NCBI GenBank assembly: GCA_017991835.1
Contig: JAGOPY010000009.1
Span: 80,861-144,860, forward strand
Direction: 5' to 3'
DNA: 64,000 bases
Source of the DNA: Bacteroidales bacterium
GTDB lineage: Bacteria; Bacteroidota; Bacteroidia; Bacteroidales; JAGOPY01
The position numbers and the translations under genes were made by a program. The notes beneath the pieces are model-generated. The model was given only the letters and a program-made list of their open reading frames with translations. It did no database searches and had not been told where the DNA came from. Positions 54,301-62,760 of the stretch are shown one piece after another (positions within the stretch are counted from its first letter, which is position 1; each line of letters begins with the position of its first letter).

Positions 54301-54697
54301 TTAAATCTTCTTTTTGTATTTCCCTTTACCTTCCAGCAATTTCAACTGTTCCGGCACTTTTGGGTTGATAATCTTGGGTGTGACAACAATTCGGTCCTTT
54401 CTATCCTTTTGTGAATGGTTTTTATAAGTCTCCCATTCGGGATAATATTCTTCAGCCTGGTTGCCCCAGCATTCCCATTTCGGCCGCAAACCCCGAAGAG
54501 GATCATTTCGGTACATTCCGGAAATAAAAGCCAACTCCTCTCCGGTCAGGGCCACCGTCTGTACGGATTTTATACCATATAAGATTCGTCTTAAAGATAA
54601 ATCCCCATGCTTTCATGACTTCAAGGCCTTCTGATAACAACGCATTTGGCACCCTCAGGTAGAGATGAGCGGCTTCGGCAACCGGGATTTCCTTCAT
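54301..54697 (-). pseudogene. MT-A70-family DNA adenine methyltransferase remnant
   Basis: Two overlapping frames hold pieces of one MT-A70 protein. The upstream piece (54697-54503) has AAHLYLRVPNALLSEGLEVM and DGGPDRRGVGFYFRNV. A +1 shift then continues TEMILFGVCG, and a third frame gives RPKWECWGNQAEEYYPEW and the C-terminus. The N-terminal third with the catalytic DPPW motif is missing, and the segment between FGV and the WGNQ tail is deleted. The gene is therefore dead. Its 5' end is replaced by the RAYT gene, whose stop overlaps it by 4 bp. MT-A70 methyltransferases often come from phages and mobile elements. Confidence 0.85.
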
Positions 54698-55308
54698 CCC
54701 TTCCAGTACTTGGGATTCAGCCTGATATACCTGCGAATTCTATCAAGCGATCTGTAATCCCGGACAATAATATCATAATATCGTGGCTGCCAGCCAAAAT
54801 TTATTGCCGGCAATGATTTGTTAATCGCATTCGTACATGCGGATTTATATGATCTGACTATTGTTGAAACCGTTCCTGACTTTGGAGATATTTTTGACAT
54901 ATACCCATCTTTTTCAGGTATAACCTGATTGATTTCACCAGTGCCGTCTTTATTACGGGCTGTTGTTTTGTCTTCTGCCAATCCAGGTTTATTTGGATTT
55001 TGATGAATAATTATTATTAAATGAACATGATCTGGCATGACGATAAACGCATCGATCTGAATATTGGGAAAATGGCAAGGTAATTCGTGCCAGCAATTAT
55101 CAACAATCAAACCAGCCTTCGACAATTTCATGGTTTTATTGAAAATTTCCCCAAAATAATGATTCCTGCCCTTGGTGCATATTGTGATAAAATATGCGCC
55201 CTTTGAACCATAATCCCAATTGGGGCATCGCGCCGATTTGATCCTGTATCGGTTTTTATACAATTTCGCCATTTTCGCCATTTCCGCCATTTCCGCCATT
55301 TCCGCCAT
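54694..55308 (-). CDS. REP-associated tyrosine transposase (RAYT, Y1/HUH family)
   Basis: This 204-residue TnpA_REP protein has HUH histidines in MPDHVHLIII (H94, H96), the candidate catalytic tyrosine Y154 in VRSYKSACT and the family C-terminus WQPRYYDIIVRDYRSLDRIRRYIRLNP, so it appears intact. RAYTs cleave single-stranded DNA at REP hairpins. The N-terminus MAEMAEMAEMAKMAK is encoded by 9-bp repeats and offers several alternative ATGs; the first (55306-55308) falls in a 34-bp perfect palindrome. The true family N-terminus begins near YKNRYRIKSARCPN. Confidence 0.9.
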   Translation of the reverse strand: MAEMAEMAEMAKMAKLYKNRYRIKSARCPNWDYGSKGAYFITICTKGRNHYFGEIFNKTMKLSKAGLIVDNCWHELPCHFPNIQIDAFIVMPDHVHLIIIIHQNPNKPGLAEDKTTARNKDGTGEINQVIPEKDGYMSKISPKSGTVSTIVRSYKSACTNAINKSLPAINFGWQPRYYDIIVRDYRSLDRIRRYIRLNPKYWKG

Positions 55309-55340
55309 TGTAGAGACGTTGCATGCAACGTCTCTACAAT
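55307..55340. repeat. 34-bp perfect palindrome at the RAYT start (REP-like)
   Basis: The 17-bp arms (ATTGTAGAGACGTTGCA and its exact complement) have no spacer. It includes the first RAYT ATG. The core GTAGAGACG...CGTCTCTAC is of a type I recall from RAYT-linked repeats in other bacteria, including cyanobacteria. It is the likely substrate or operator of the neighbouring transposase. Confidence 0.92.
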
Positions 55341-55342
55341 AT

Positions 55343-55406
55343 CAACAACAACGGTTATCAACAACAACGGTTATCAACAACAACGGTTATCAACAACAAC
55401 GGTTAT
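55343..55406. repeat. Four perfect 16-bp tandem repeats
   Basis: CAACAACAACGGTTAT is repeated four times without mismatch directly after the palindrome. It probably varies in number between strains and lies upstream of the RAYT gene (minus strand), possibly in its promoter region. Confidence 0.93.
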
Positions 55407-55497
55407 CGCAATATATCATCCATGGCAACGCATTTTTTAATGCATTACCATGAACAATTACAATAAATGGTTGGGAATGATGGGGATAATTAAAACC

Positions 55498-58227
55498 CTA
55501 CCCGCATTTCGAATCGCCGCATGCTGTGCAGGTCACGCAACCCTCTTTGTAGATCAGGGTCCCTTTTTCACCGCATTCGGGGCATTTCTCCTTGGCCACC
55601 TTCGTACCGTCGGGAATGTATTTTTTCAGCGCCCTGACTACCCCGTTCTTCCAGGTGTTGATCGATTCGGATTCCAGTTGCAGGTTATCGACCAGGTGGA
55701 CGACAAACGGCAGCGGCATACCATGGCGTAATATCCCCGAGATCAGTTTGGCGTAATTCCAGAATTCGGCATTGAACTGGATCGAAAGGCCTTCGAGGGT
55801 CACTTTCATCCCGTATTTGTTCTGGTACTGGAAATCGTACCGTGAATTGTGCTCGTCGAGTTTGTTTTTGATGATCTGGCCCGATTTAACCCAGTCGGGG
55901 ACGACAAATCCTTCGGCCTCGCCCGTGAAGATTTCATAAGGCCGGTTGTCGAGGATACCGATGACGGCAACCCATTTCTGGTTGTCGTTCATAAAATGCA
56001 AAACTTCTCCATCGAGGACACGTGGCCGTTTCGGGGCGCTGGTCTCGTGGAACTGCGCCTCTTCTTTGTTATCCTGCTCCTTTTTCTTTTCGTCCTTAAT
56101 CAAAACGCCCGCCCGGGATCCGTCACGGTAAATCGTCATCCCTTTGCAGCCGCTTTCCCACGCTGTCATATATATCTGGCTGACCAGGTCCTCGGTGGTC
56201 TCTTTCGGCACATTGACCGTCACGCTGATGCTATGGTCGACCCACTTCTGAATAGCGCCCTGCATCGTCACCTTGCTGACCCAGTCGATATCGTTGCTGG
56301 TCGCCCGGTTATACGGCGAAAGTTCGATCAGCCGGTTCAGCTCGTCTTCGTGATATGCTTTTACCTCATCGGTGTCGTACCCGTTGATTTTCAGCCACTC
56401 CTCGAATTTCGGATGGAATACGTTGTATTCTTCCCACGAATCGCCGACTTCATCGACAAAATCGATCCGGACGTCGAGATCGTTCGGGTTGACTTTCCTT
56501 CTGCGGCGGTAGGAAACTGAGAATACCGGTTCGATGCCGGAGGAGGTACGGGTGCAGATGCTCACGCTGCCGGTCGGGGCGATGGTGAGCATGGCAATAT
56601 TTCGCCGCCCGTATTTTTTCATATCCTCATACAGCTCGGGATCGGCTTCGCGGATACGATTGATGAACGGATTATTCTTTTCCCGTTCGGTGCTGTAGAC
56701 CGGGAACGGGCCGCGGTCGCGGGCCAGGTCGACCGAGGAGCGGCATGCCTCCAGGGCCAGCATTTTATGCACTTCGGTAGAGAAGCTGATGGCTTCTTCG
56801 GAACCATAGCGCAGCCCGAGTGCGGCCAGCATATCGCCTTCGGCGGTGATGCCAATTCCGGTGCGCCTCCCCTGGATGCACTTCTCGCGGATGTTCATCC
56901 AGAGGTTCTTTTCGATCAGTTTGACATCCTCATCTTCCGGATCCGTAATGATCTTATCCAGGATCCGGTCTATTTTTTCCAGTTCCAGGTCGATGATATC
57001 ATCCATGATCCGGAGGGCGTGTCGGGCATGACGGGCAAAGAGGCTGCCGTTGAATACCGCATGCTGGGTGAATGGGTTCTCGACATAACTGTAAAGGTTG
57101 ATTGCAATAAGCCGGCAGCTGTCGTACGGGCAGAGCGGTATCTCGCCGCAGGGGTTGGTACTCACCGTGGCAAAGCCCAGGTCGGCGTAGCAATCGGGAA
57201 CGGCTTCGCGCTTGATCGTATCCCAGAACAGCACACCCGGCTCGGCCGAACGCCAGGCATTGTGAATGATCTTGTTCCAGAGCTGCATAGCATCGATCTC
57301 CTTTCGCACCACAGGATTGTCGGAGACGATCGGGAACTGCTGGACATAGGGTGTATTGTTCTTAACGGCGTTCATGAATTCATCGTCGATCTTGACCGAG
57401 ACATTGGCGCCGGTTACCTTCCCCTGTTCGAGCTTCGCGTCGATAAACATCTCGGCATCGGGATGCTTGCTGGAGATGGAGAGCATGAGTGCGCCGCGGC
57501 GGCCATCCTGGGCCACTTCGCGGGTACTGTTGGAATAGCGCTCCATGAAGGGCACGATCCCGGTCGAAGTAAGGGCGCTGTTCTTCACAGGGCTTCCCGT
57601 CGGGCGGATATGCGACAGGTCGTGCCCAACGCCACCGCGCCGTTTCATCAGCTGTACCTGCTCCTGGTCGGTCTTCATGATGCCCCCGTATGAATCGGAA
57701 TTCCCCTTGTTGCCAATGACAAAACAATTGGAGAGTGAAGAGATCTGAAAATCATTGCCGATGCCGGCCATCGGCCCCCCTTGCGGAACGATATAGCGGA
57801 AATCTTTCAAAAGGAAATAGATCTCGTCCTCGGTCATCGGGTTGGGATATTTCCTTTCAATGCGGGCAATTTCCTTTGCCAGGCGCCAGTGCATATCGTC
57901 GGGCGTCAGCTCGAAAATCTGGTTGGCGCTGTTTTTCAAGGCATATTTATTGATCCACACATTTGCTGCCAGGGTATCTCCTTTAAAGTATTCCGTGGCT
58001 GCTTTCTGGACTTCTTCATAGGGATAGGGTTGCAGGACCTTTGGCATTGGTTCCGAATTATTCTCATCCGCCAGCCCGATCAGGCTTTGCTTTGCAACCT
58101 TATCCGTTGCAGGGCGTTGCCTGTGCTCCAGCATGCTCTGAAAATAATCGGCACCATTACTAATGGCCTGGTCCTTCTCTTCTGCCTTTTGAATGCTGTC
58201 GAATAGTGTGTTTTCCAATTCCTTCAT
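55498..58227 (-). CDS. nrdJ: Vitamin B12-dependent ribonucleotide reductase (class II)
   Basis: This 909-residue adenosylcobalamin-dependent enzyme makes deoxyribonucleotides. It shows the active-site strand STNPCGEIPLCPYDSC, GGVGHDLSHIRPTGSPV, the APTGSVSICTRTSSGIEP block and a C-terminal zinc ribbon CPECGEKGTL...CVTCTACGDSKCG that also carries the redox cysteines. It needs no oxygen or activase, suiting anaerobic or fluctuating conditions. The 376-bp upstream gap has no recognisable cobalamin riboswitch. The gene stands alone on the minus strand. Confidence 0.95.
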   Translation of the reverse strand: MKELENTLFDSIQKAEEKDQAISNGADYFQSMLEHRQRPATDKVAKQSLIGLADENNSEPMPKVLQPYPYEEVQKAATEYFKGDTLAANVWINKYALKNSANQIFELTPDDMHWRLAKEIARIERKYPNPMTEDEIYFLLKDFRYIVPQGGPMAGIGNDFQISSLSNCFVIGNKGNSDSYGGIMKTDQEQVQLMKRRGGVGHDLSHIRPTGSPVKNSALTSTGIVPFMERYSNSTREVAQDGRRGALMLSISSKHPDAEMFIDAKLEQGKVTGANVSVKIDDEFMNAVKNNTPYVQQFPIVSDNPVVRKEIDAMQLWNKIIHNAWRSAEPGVLFWDTIKREAVPDCYADLGFATVSTNPCGEIPLCPYDSCRLIAINLYSYVENPFTQHAVFNGSLFARHARHALRIMDDIIDLELEKIDRILDKIITDPEDEDVKLIEKNLWMNIREKCIQGRRTGIGITAEGDMLAALGLRYGSEEAISFSTEVHKMLALEACRSSVDLARDRGPFPVYSTEREKNNPFINRIREADPELYEDMKKYGRRNIAMLTIAPTGSVSICTRTSSGIEPVFSVSYRRRRKVNPNDLDVRIDFVDEVGDSWEEYNVFHPKFEEWLKINGYDTDEVKAYHEDELNRLIELSPYNRATSNDIDWVSKVTMQGAIQKWVDHSISVTVNVPKETTEDLVSQIYMTAWESGCKGMTIYRDGSRAGVLIKDEKKKEQDNKEEAQFHETSAPKRPRVLDGEVLHFMNDNQKWVAVIGILDNRPYEIFTGEAEGFVVPDWVKSGQIIKNKLDEHNSRYDFQYQNKYGMKVTLEGLSIQFNAEFWNYAKLISGILRHGMPLPFVVHLVDNLQLESESINTWKNGVVRALKKYIPDGTKVAKEKCPECGEKGTLIYKEGCVTCTACGDSKCG

Positions 58228-58603
58228 CTCGCCTTTGATTAATAAAATTACCTACGCCTTAACGATTACAAATCAACTGTTTAAGTAAGCATTCCTGGGG
58301 AAAATTCTCTAAGGCTAAAATACTATAAGAAGAAAGGATTTTCCTAATCAACTTTTCAACATTAAGGGGTTGAAAAATCCTATTGTATTGATATTATGCA
58401 ATATACGTTATGTTAAACCCTTTTTTCAACAATTATTGATAATTTTTTTGAATCGGGCGCGGTTTGATGCATGATAACTTCATCATGCCAAATTCAAGAT
58501 TATCAGGAGGATAATAAAGAACAAGGAAAAAACGAAATATAGTTTTCAACAGGTAATACTTCATAAATCAGAAAATAATGAACAGCCTTCAGGAGATCTT
58601 CCA
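58228..58603. other. Gene-free AT-rich gap upstream of nrdJ
   Basis: No coding sequence is seen in these 376 bp. A hairpin is possible at 58335-58381: inner arms TTTTCAAC/GTTGAAAA and outer AGGATT/AATCCT. It may terminate the secreted-protein gene that ends at 58604 or regulate nrdJ. A short palindrome, ATTATTGATAAT, lies near 58434. No perfect -7 box and no B12-box-like sequence were found. Confidence 0.5.
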
Positions 58604-61600
58604 TTAAAAGTCAAGACTTAAAGAAAAATAGAAAACGGGCTTTTTGATCTTTAACTCTTCCACGCCCCAGGCCAGGTCGGCCCGGATAAAATAACCGAGC
58701 AACCGGGTCCGCAAACCACCCCCGAACCCGCCGATCAGCGGCTCCTTCTGTTCCCTGATCTTGATCCATAACGAACCATCCTGAATATACCGGATATAAA
58801 ATGAATTGTTTTCGGAATAGGGGTCTTCCCCTGCCCAGGCCAGGCCGACATCGCCGAAAGCCACGACCTGGAAATTGCTGAGCAGGTCTGATTTTACCGG
58901 CCTGTTAAAGAAATACCTGACCACCGGGAATCTCAGTTCGCTGTTCAGTACCACGAAATTATTTCCATTCCGCGCATTCTGTTTGAATCCGCGCATATTC
59001 GTAGCTATCGCCTGGTAGGTATAATTCATGGAATAGTCGATCGGGGCTTCCGTGGAAAATTTGGGCCTGTACCAGTTATCGACGCCTCCCATAAAGTAAA
59101 TCAGCTTGTTCCTGCCGAAAGATGTACTGGCCGCCAGCCGGTTTGCCCAGATGAACGACCGGTGGATTCGCAGGTAATGGCGCACATCAAGACCTACCAC
59201 AAACAGACCTTTACTGTCTTCACTGAGAACCTGTGTGTATTCGCCGAAAATTTTAAACCGGGTGCCGGTCATCAGGTTCGGTGCGATATCTTTTGTATCA
59301 TCGTAAATCAGCTCTCCTTTCACGCCTCCCCAGAATTCAACACTGTCGGGAGCCCTTAAAGTGGCTTCACTGGTCGACAGGTAAGTCGATTTCTGGTACC
59401 TGACATTCGCCGTGCCTTTTATGGCAAATACCGGGGAAAAAGGATATTTCAGCATGTAAAACAACTGGTACGACCTGAAGCGGATGATATCGGTATAAAT
59501 TCCATCCGTGTATTGGTTTTCAATGGCCTGCCTTACGACCAGCCACTCCTTGTCGAGCCGCTTTTCGATATCGGAATAACTGAACATGTATTCCACGTTG
59601 GAGATGCCTAACGGAACCCTGAAACCGCCTGTGATCCTGTGATTTTCAAGAAGATCATTCAGGCCGACCTGGAAAAAGCCGTTCCCGTTTGTCCCCAGGT
59701 TGGATATCCCCAGGCCACTGCCACCGCTGAAAGGCTGGTAGAAATAATTCAAAGCGGTAAAGTCCAGTTGGGCTCCCATCTGGTTGATCGTATATTCAAC
59801 CCTGTAATTCAGTCGCTTGGGAATAACAAAGCCCTCTTTCACTTCAATCTTCGTGTTTGGATCGGGCGAAGGTTGTTGTTTGACAGAATCCTGCCCTCTC
59901 TCCGTCACTGTCACGGTCGGTTCAAATACATAATTGTCGATATCGATCCGGCTGTTGTCGGAAGGAGGGGGCTGCGCCGGCTGTTCATCCTTCCGGTAAA
60001 CGTTCCGGAACCGGCGTGTATACTCGCCGTAACTCTCCAATTCGGTTTCCGCTTTTTCTTCCTCCTTTTTAACCTCCTGCTCTATGACGGCAACGGTCCG
60101 GTAGGCTGTCTGACTCAGCGATACCGAATCGGGTGTGCCCGGAAACAATTCCTCTTCCTGCAAATGATATTTACCTCTCTGGAAGACAACCTGGGACAAG
60201 AAGCCTGAAACCGTATCGATTTCATGGCTGAGGATACTCCTCGAATAATTGGTCGCCGGGTAGGTCTCGAAAAAGTAACGGTAATGAATGGTTGTATCGA
60301 TAAAACTGATGGCGCTGTCGAACTGTCCGAAATACCGGTTGTTGATCCCATTCTCGTCGCTCAGGAACATAAACCTGCCCTTGTCTGTCATTTCCGGTCG
60401 CAGCTCACTTCCCAGGGGGGTGTTGGTGACCCTTCTGAGGATGTTTTTGTTGTCGCCCCGGATCATCAGGAAGAGATCGGTGGTTTTGCCCACCGCTGCC
60501 GGAGCGTCTTCGTAATCCATCCAGGCCAGCTTCTCGTCCGGTCGGTTGGAAGAAAAAAGGATCTGCCCCGTCCCCTCCGCAAAAACGGGATTCAGGTCGT
60601 CGTAAATATCATTGTTGAGCTGCTGGAGAGATGTTGCGGCAATATTATAAAGATACAGGTCCGACTGTCCTTTCTGAACAGCCGACATAACCAGATAACG
60701 GCCGTCGGGTGAATAAGAAAAATCGGTAATCTTTTCAAATTCATAGAGTATGATAAAGTTTCGTTTCCTTTCCTCAATATTATAGGAATAAAGATATACC
60801 TCTCCCCTTTTCTCCACGATGATACTTAACGTATTGCCATCGGGATGCCAAGTGATCAAAGGATAGGAATAATCGATCTTTTCCTCGAGCCGGAACCCGC
60901 CGCGCAGCACTGAAAACTTCTTTCCGGTGCGGAGATTCTGGAGGAACACCTTATATTTTCCTTCATCATTTTCGGCATACGCGGCAAACATTTTCCCGGG
61001 GCTGAATGTAAATTCGCTATAAACGCTTCTTTTTCTGATCTTCTTAAGGAAGCTCTCATCCGGGGTCGACCTCCCGGCTTCTTCCGCCTCCGCAATTTTC
61101 GTATAATGTGCCAGGCATTCGGCCACCAGGCTTTTGTAGGATAAACCAATGACGTACAGGAAACCGTTGTCGACACTCCGGCTGATCTGGGTCATGCTGA
61201 CGATATCGGTCAAAGCCTGCGTACCGTATTTATCGGCGATATATTTCCAGAGCATATGTCCCGCATAGAGTGCATCTTCACCGACCAGCGTATTCAGCCG
61301 CTTATACCGTCCTGACAGTAACCCGTCTTTCACTTTATTATCGATCTCCGTATTCCAGTCCTCTGAGAGATAGGATACCAGCCCGTTCCGGTACCATTCC
61401 GGCAGGGTGAACAGGGTAGAATTTTTCACCTGCGAACCGACACTGGTGCCATAGAAGGCCTGGTTGATCAGGATATTGGCAATGGCAGCCCTGATCTGGC
61501 GTTCAAAATCGCGGTGTTCGCCACTGAAATAGATAAAGGCTTTGCTGTCGATAATATAGGTAATACCACCCGTATTGTACCGCTCGTCTTGCATAAGGCC

Positions 61601-61945
61601 TATATTGCTCTGTTTCAGATCGGTGAGATTATTGTAAACCAGGAACTGAATCTTCTGGTCGAGGCTGGTCTGCAATTTCTTCTCCATCAGCGGGATTTGC
61701 TCTGTGGCATACTTTGCCGTAGCCACGGCAAGCTCCATCCCGTTCAGGTAAAAATAGATGTCGAAATCCTCGAACTTGTAATAGGTCCACAGGAACTCCT
61801 TGTACTGGATCCGGTTCTTCCCGAAACTCATCTGGCTGCCGTTGTAAAACTGGGCAGAGGACGGCCTGGCAAGCAACAGGGCCATGAACACCGCAAACGC
61901 TGCCCAAAACAATCGTAACTTATTCGTTGTAAAGCTTTTAGCCAT
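58604..61945 (-). CDS. Large secreted protein with PD40/TolB-like repeats and C-terminal beta-barrel
   Basis: This 1113-residue protein has a signal peptide (about 1-31, ending PSSAQ). An N-terminal region (about 35-290) is reminiscent of peptidase-MA-like domains (FTLPEWYRNGLVSYLSEDW; no complete HExxH seen). TolB/PD40 beta-propeller repeats follow (about 310-560; ISYSPDGRYLVMSA-like strands), then a Pro/Glu-rich linker (about 640-700) and a surface-antigen-type barrel (about 720-1113) ending in Phe (FYFSLSLDF), the usual outer-membrane signal. It probably sits in the outer membrane with the propeller in the periplasm. Function unknown. A -7-like TATTTTAG lies at 61973-61980. Confidence 0.78.
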   Translation of the reverse strand: MAKSFTTNKLRLFWAAFAVFMALLLARPSSAQFYNGSQMSFGKNRIQYKEFLWTYYKFEDFDIYFYLNGMELAVATAKYATEQIPLMEKKLQTSLDQKIQFLVYNNLTDLKQSNIGLMQDERYNTGGITYIIDSKAFIYFSGEHRDFERQIRAAIANILINQAFYGTSVGSQVKNSTLFTLPEWYRNGLVSYLSEDWNTEIDNKVKDGLLSGRYKRLNTLVGEDALYAGHMLWKYIADKYGTQALTDIVSMTQISRSVDNGFLYVIGLSYKSLVAECLAHYTKIAEAEEAGRSTPDESFLKKIRKRSVYSEFTFSPGKMFAAYAENDEGKYKVFLQNLRTGKKFSVLRGGFRLEEKIDYSYPLITWHPDGNTLSIIVEKRGEVYLYSYNIEERKRNFIILYEFEKITDFSYSPDGRYLVMSAVQKGQSDLYLYNIAATSLQQLNNDIYDDLNPVFAEGTGQILFSSNRPDEKLAWMDYEDAPAAVGKTTDLFLMIRGDNKNILRRVTNTPLGSELRPEMTDKGRFMFLSDENGINNRYFGQFDSAISFIDTTIHYRYFFETYPATNYSRSILSHEIDTVSGFLSQVVFQRGKYHLQEEELFPGTPDSVSLSQTAYRTVAVIEQEVKKEEEKAETELESYGEYTRRFRNVYRKDEQPAQPPPSDNSRIDIDNYVFEPTVTVTERGQDSVKQQPSPDPNTKIEVKEGFVIPKRLNYRVEYTINQMGAQLDFTALNYFYQPFSGGSGLGISNLGTNGNGFFQVGLNDLLENHRITGGFRVPLGISNVEYMFSYSDIEKRLDKEWLVVRQAIENQYTDGIYTDIIRFRSYQLFYMLKYPFSPVFAIKGTANVRYQKSTYLSTSEATLRAPDSVEFWGGVKGELIYDDTKDIAPNLMTGTRFKIFGEYTQVLSEDSKGLFVVGLDVRHYLRIHRSFIWANRLAASTSFGRNKLIYFMGGVDNWYRPKFSTEAPIDYSMNYTYQAIATNMRGFKQNARNGNNFVVLNSELRFPVVRYFFNRPVKSDLLSNFQVVAFGDVGLAWAGEDPYSENNSFYIRYIQDGSLWIKIREQKEPLIGGFGGGLRTRLLGYFIRADLAWGVEELKIKKPVFYFSLSLDF

Positions 61946-62035
61946 CCTGTCTGTACAGCCTGAAATCAGCCACTAAAATAAACTAAAAAATCGGGAAAAT
62001 GTTGTTTCTTTGCCCGCTCTTAATGTATTCAGGAT

Positions 62036-62680
62036 ATGCTCAACATACATCGCTTTTCATTCAACCCTTTCCAGGTCAATACATTCATCCTCTGGGATGA
62101 AACCAGAGAGTGCGCCATCGTAGATCCGGGGTGCTACAGCAAAGCGGAACAGGATGAACTCAGGGATTTTATCAGGGAAAATGGATTAAAACCGGTCAGG
62201 CTGATCAATACACACTGCCATATCGATCACATCTCCGGTGTGGCCTTTGTAAGCCGGGAATACGGGCTGAAACCGGAGGCCCATTTCGACGGGATCCCGT
62301 TTATCCGCCATTCGGAGAAGACCAGTTTCATCTATGGCTTCGACTCTCTGGAAACAACGGATCCGCAATTACATTTGAAAGAGGGTGATATTATCCGATT
62401 CGGAAACAGTGAACTGGAAGTGGTTGAGGCCCCCGGGCATGCCGCCGGCAGTGTGTGTTTTATCAGCCGTGAAGGCAAATTCGTGATCACTGGTGACGTT
62501 CTTTTCCACCAGAGCATCGGGCGGACCGATCTGCCGACAGGCGATTACGATTTACTGATCCGGAACATCCGTGAGAAACTGCTCACCCTGCCGCCCGATT
62601 ACACCGTTTACGCAGGGCACGGCCCCGAGACAACCATCGGTTACGAGATGTACAGTAATCCCTTCCTGGAAAAGGAGTAA
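62036..62680 (+). CDS. MBL-fold metallo-hydrolase (glyoxalase II-like)
   Basis: This 214-residue protein has the zinc motif THCHIDH (H60, H62, D64, H65), then GHAAGSVCF, GDVLFHQSIGRTDLPTG and a late GHGPETT histidine, so both metal sites are complete. The short, domain-C-less form is the bacterial glyoxalase II-like group acting on thioesters or related substrates; the precise reaction is unknown. A near-consensus -7 box (TTTCTTTG at 62005-62012) precedes the ATG. It is in the cytosol. Confidence 0.85.
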   Translation: MLNIHRFSFNPFQVNTFILWDETRECAIVDPGCYSKAEQDELRDFIRENGLKPVRLINTHCHIDHISGVAFVSREYGLKPEAHFDGIPFIRHSEKTSFIYGFDSLETTDPQLHLKEGDIIRFGNSELEVVEAPGHAAGSVCFISREGKFVITGDVLFHQSIGRTDLPTGDYDLLIRNIREKLLTLPPDYTVYAGHGPETTIGYEMYSNPFLEKE

Positions 62681-62700
62681 GTTTAGGATTCCTTTCCTGA

Positions 62701-62760
62701 CCAATGACGCGAGCGCAGCGAGCTAATGACGTGAACGAAGTGAACTTATGACGTGAACGA
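62701..62760 (+). repeat. TGACGCGAGCG-type repeats at the heptosyltransferase 3' end
   Basis: One TGACGCGAGCGCAGCGAGC unit is followed by two divergent units of the same skeleton (TGACGTGAACGAAGTGAAC). The last one encodes the C-terminal residues and stop codon of the convergent heptosyltransferase. Confidence 0.85.

Noticed and set aside
55343..55406. Regular repeats resembling a small CRISPR array
   Set aside because: The 16-bp units are contiguous with no spacers, and no cas genes are in the window.
58228..58603. Cobalamin riboswitch upstream of nrdJ
   Set aside because: No B12-box-like sequence or the expected multi-stem layout could be recognised by eye.
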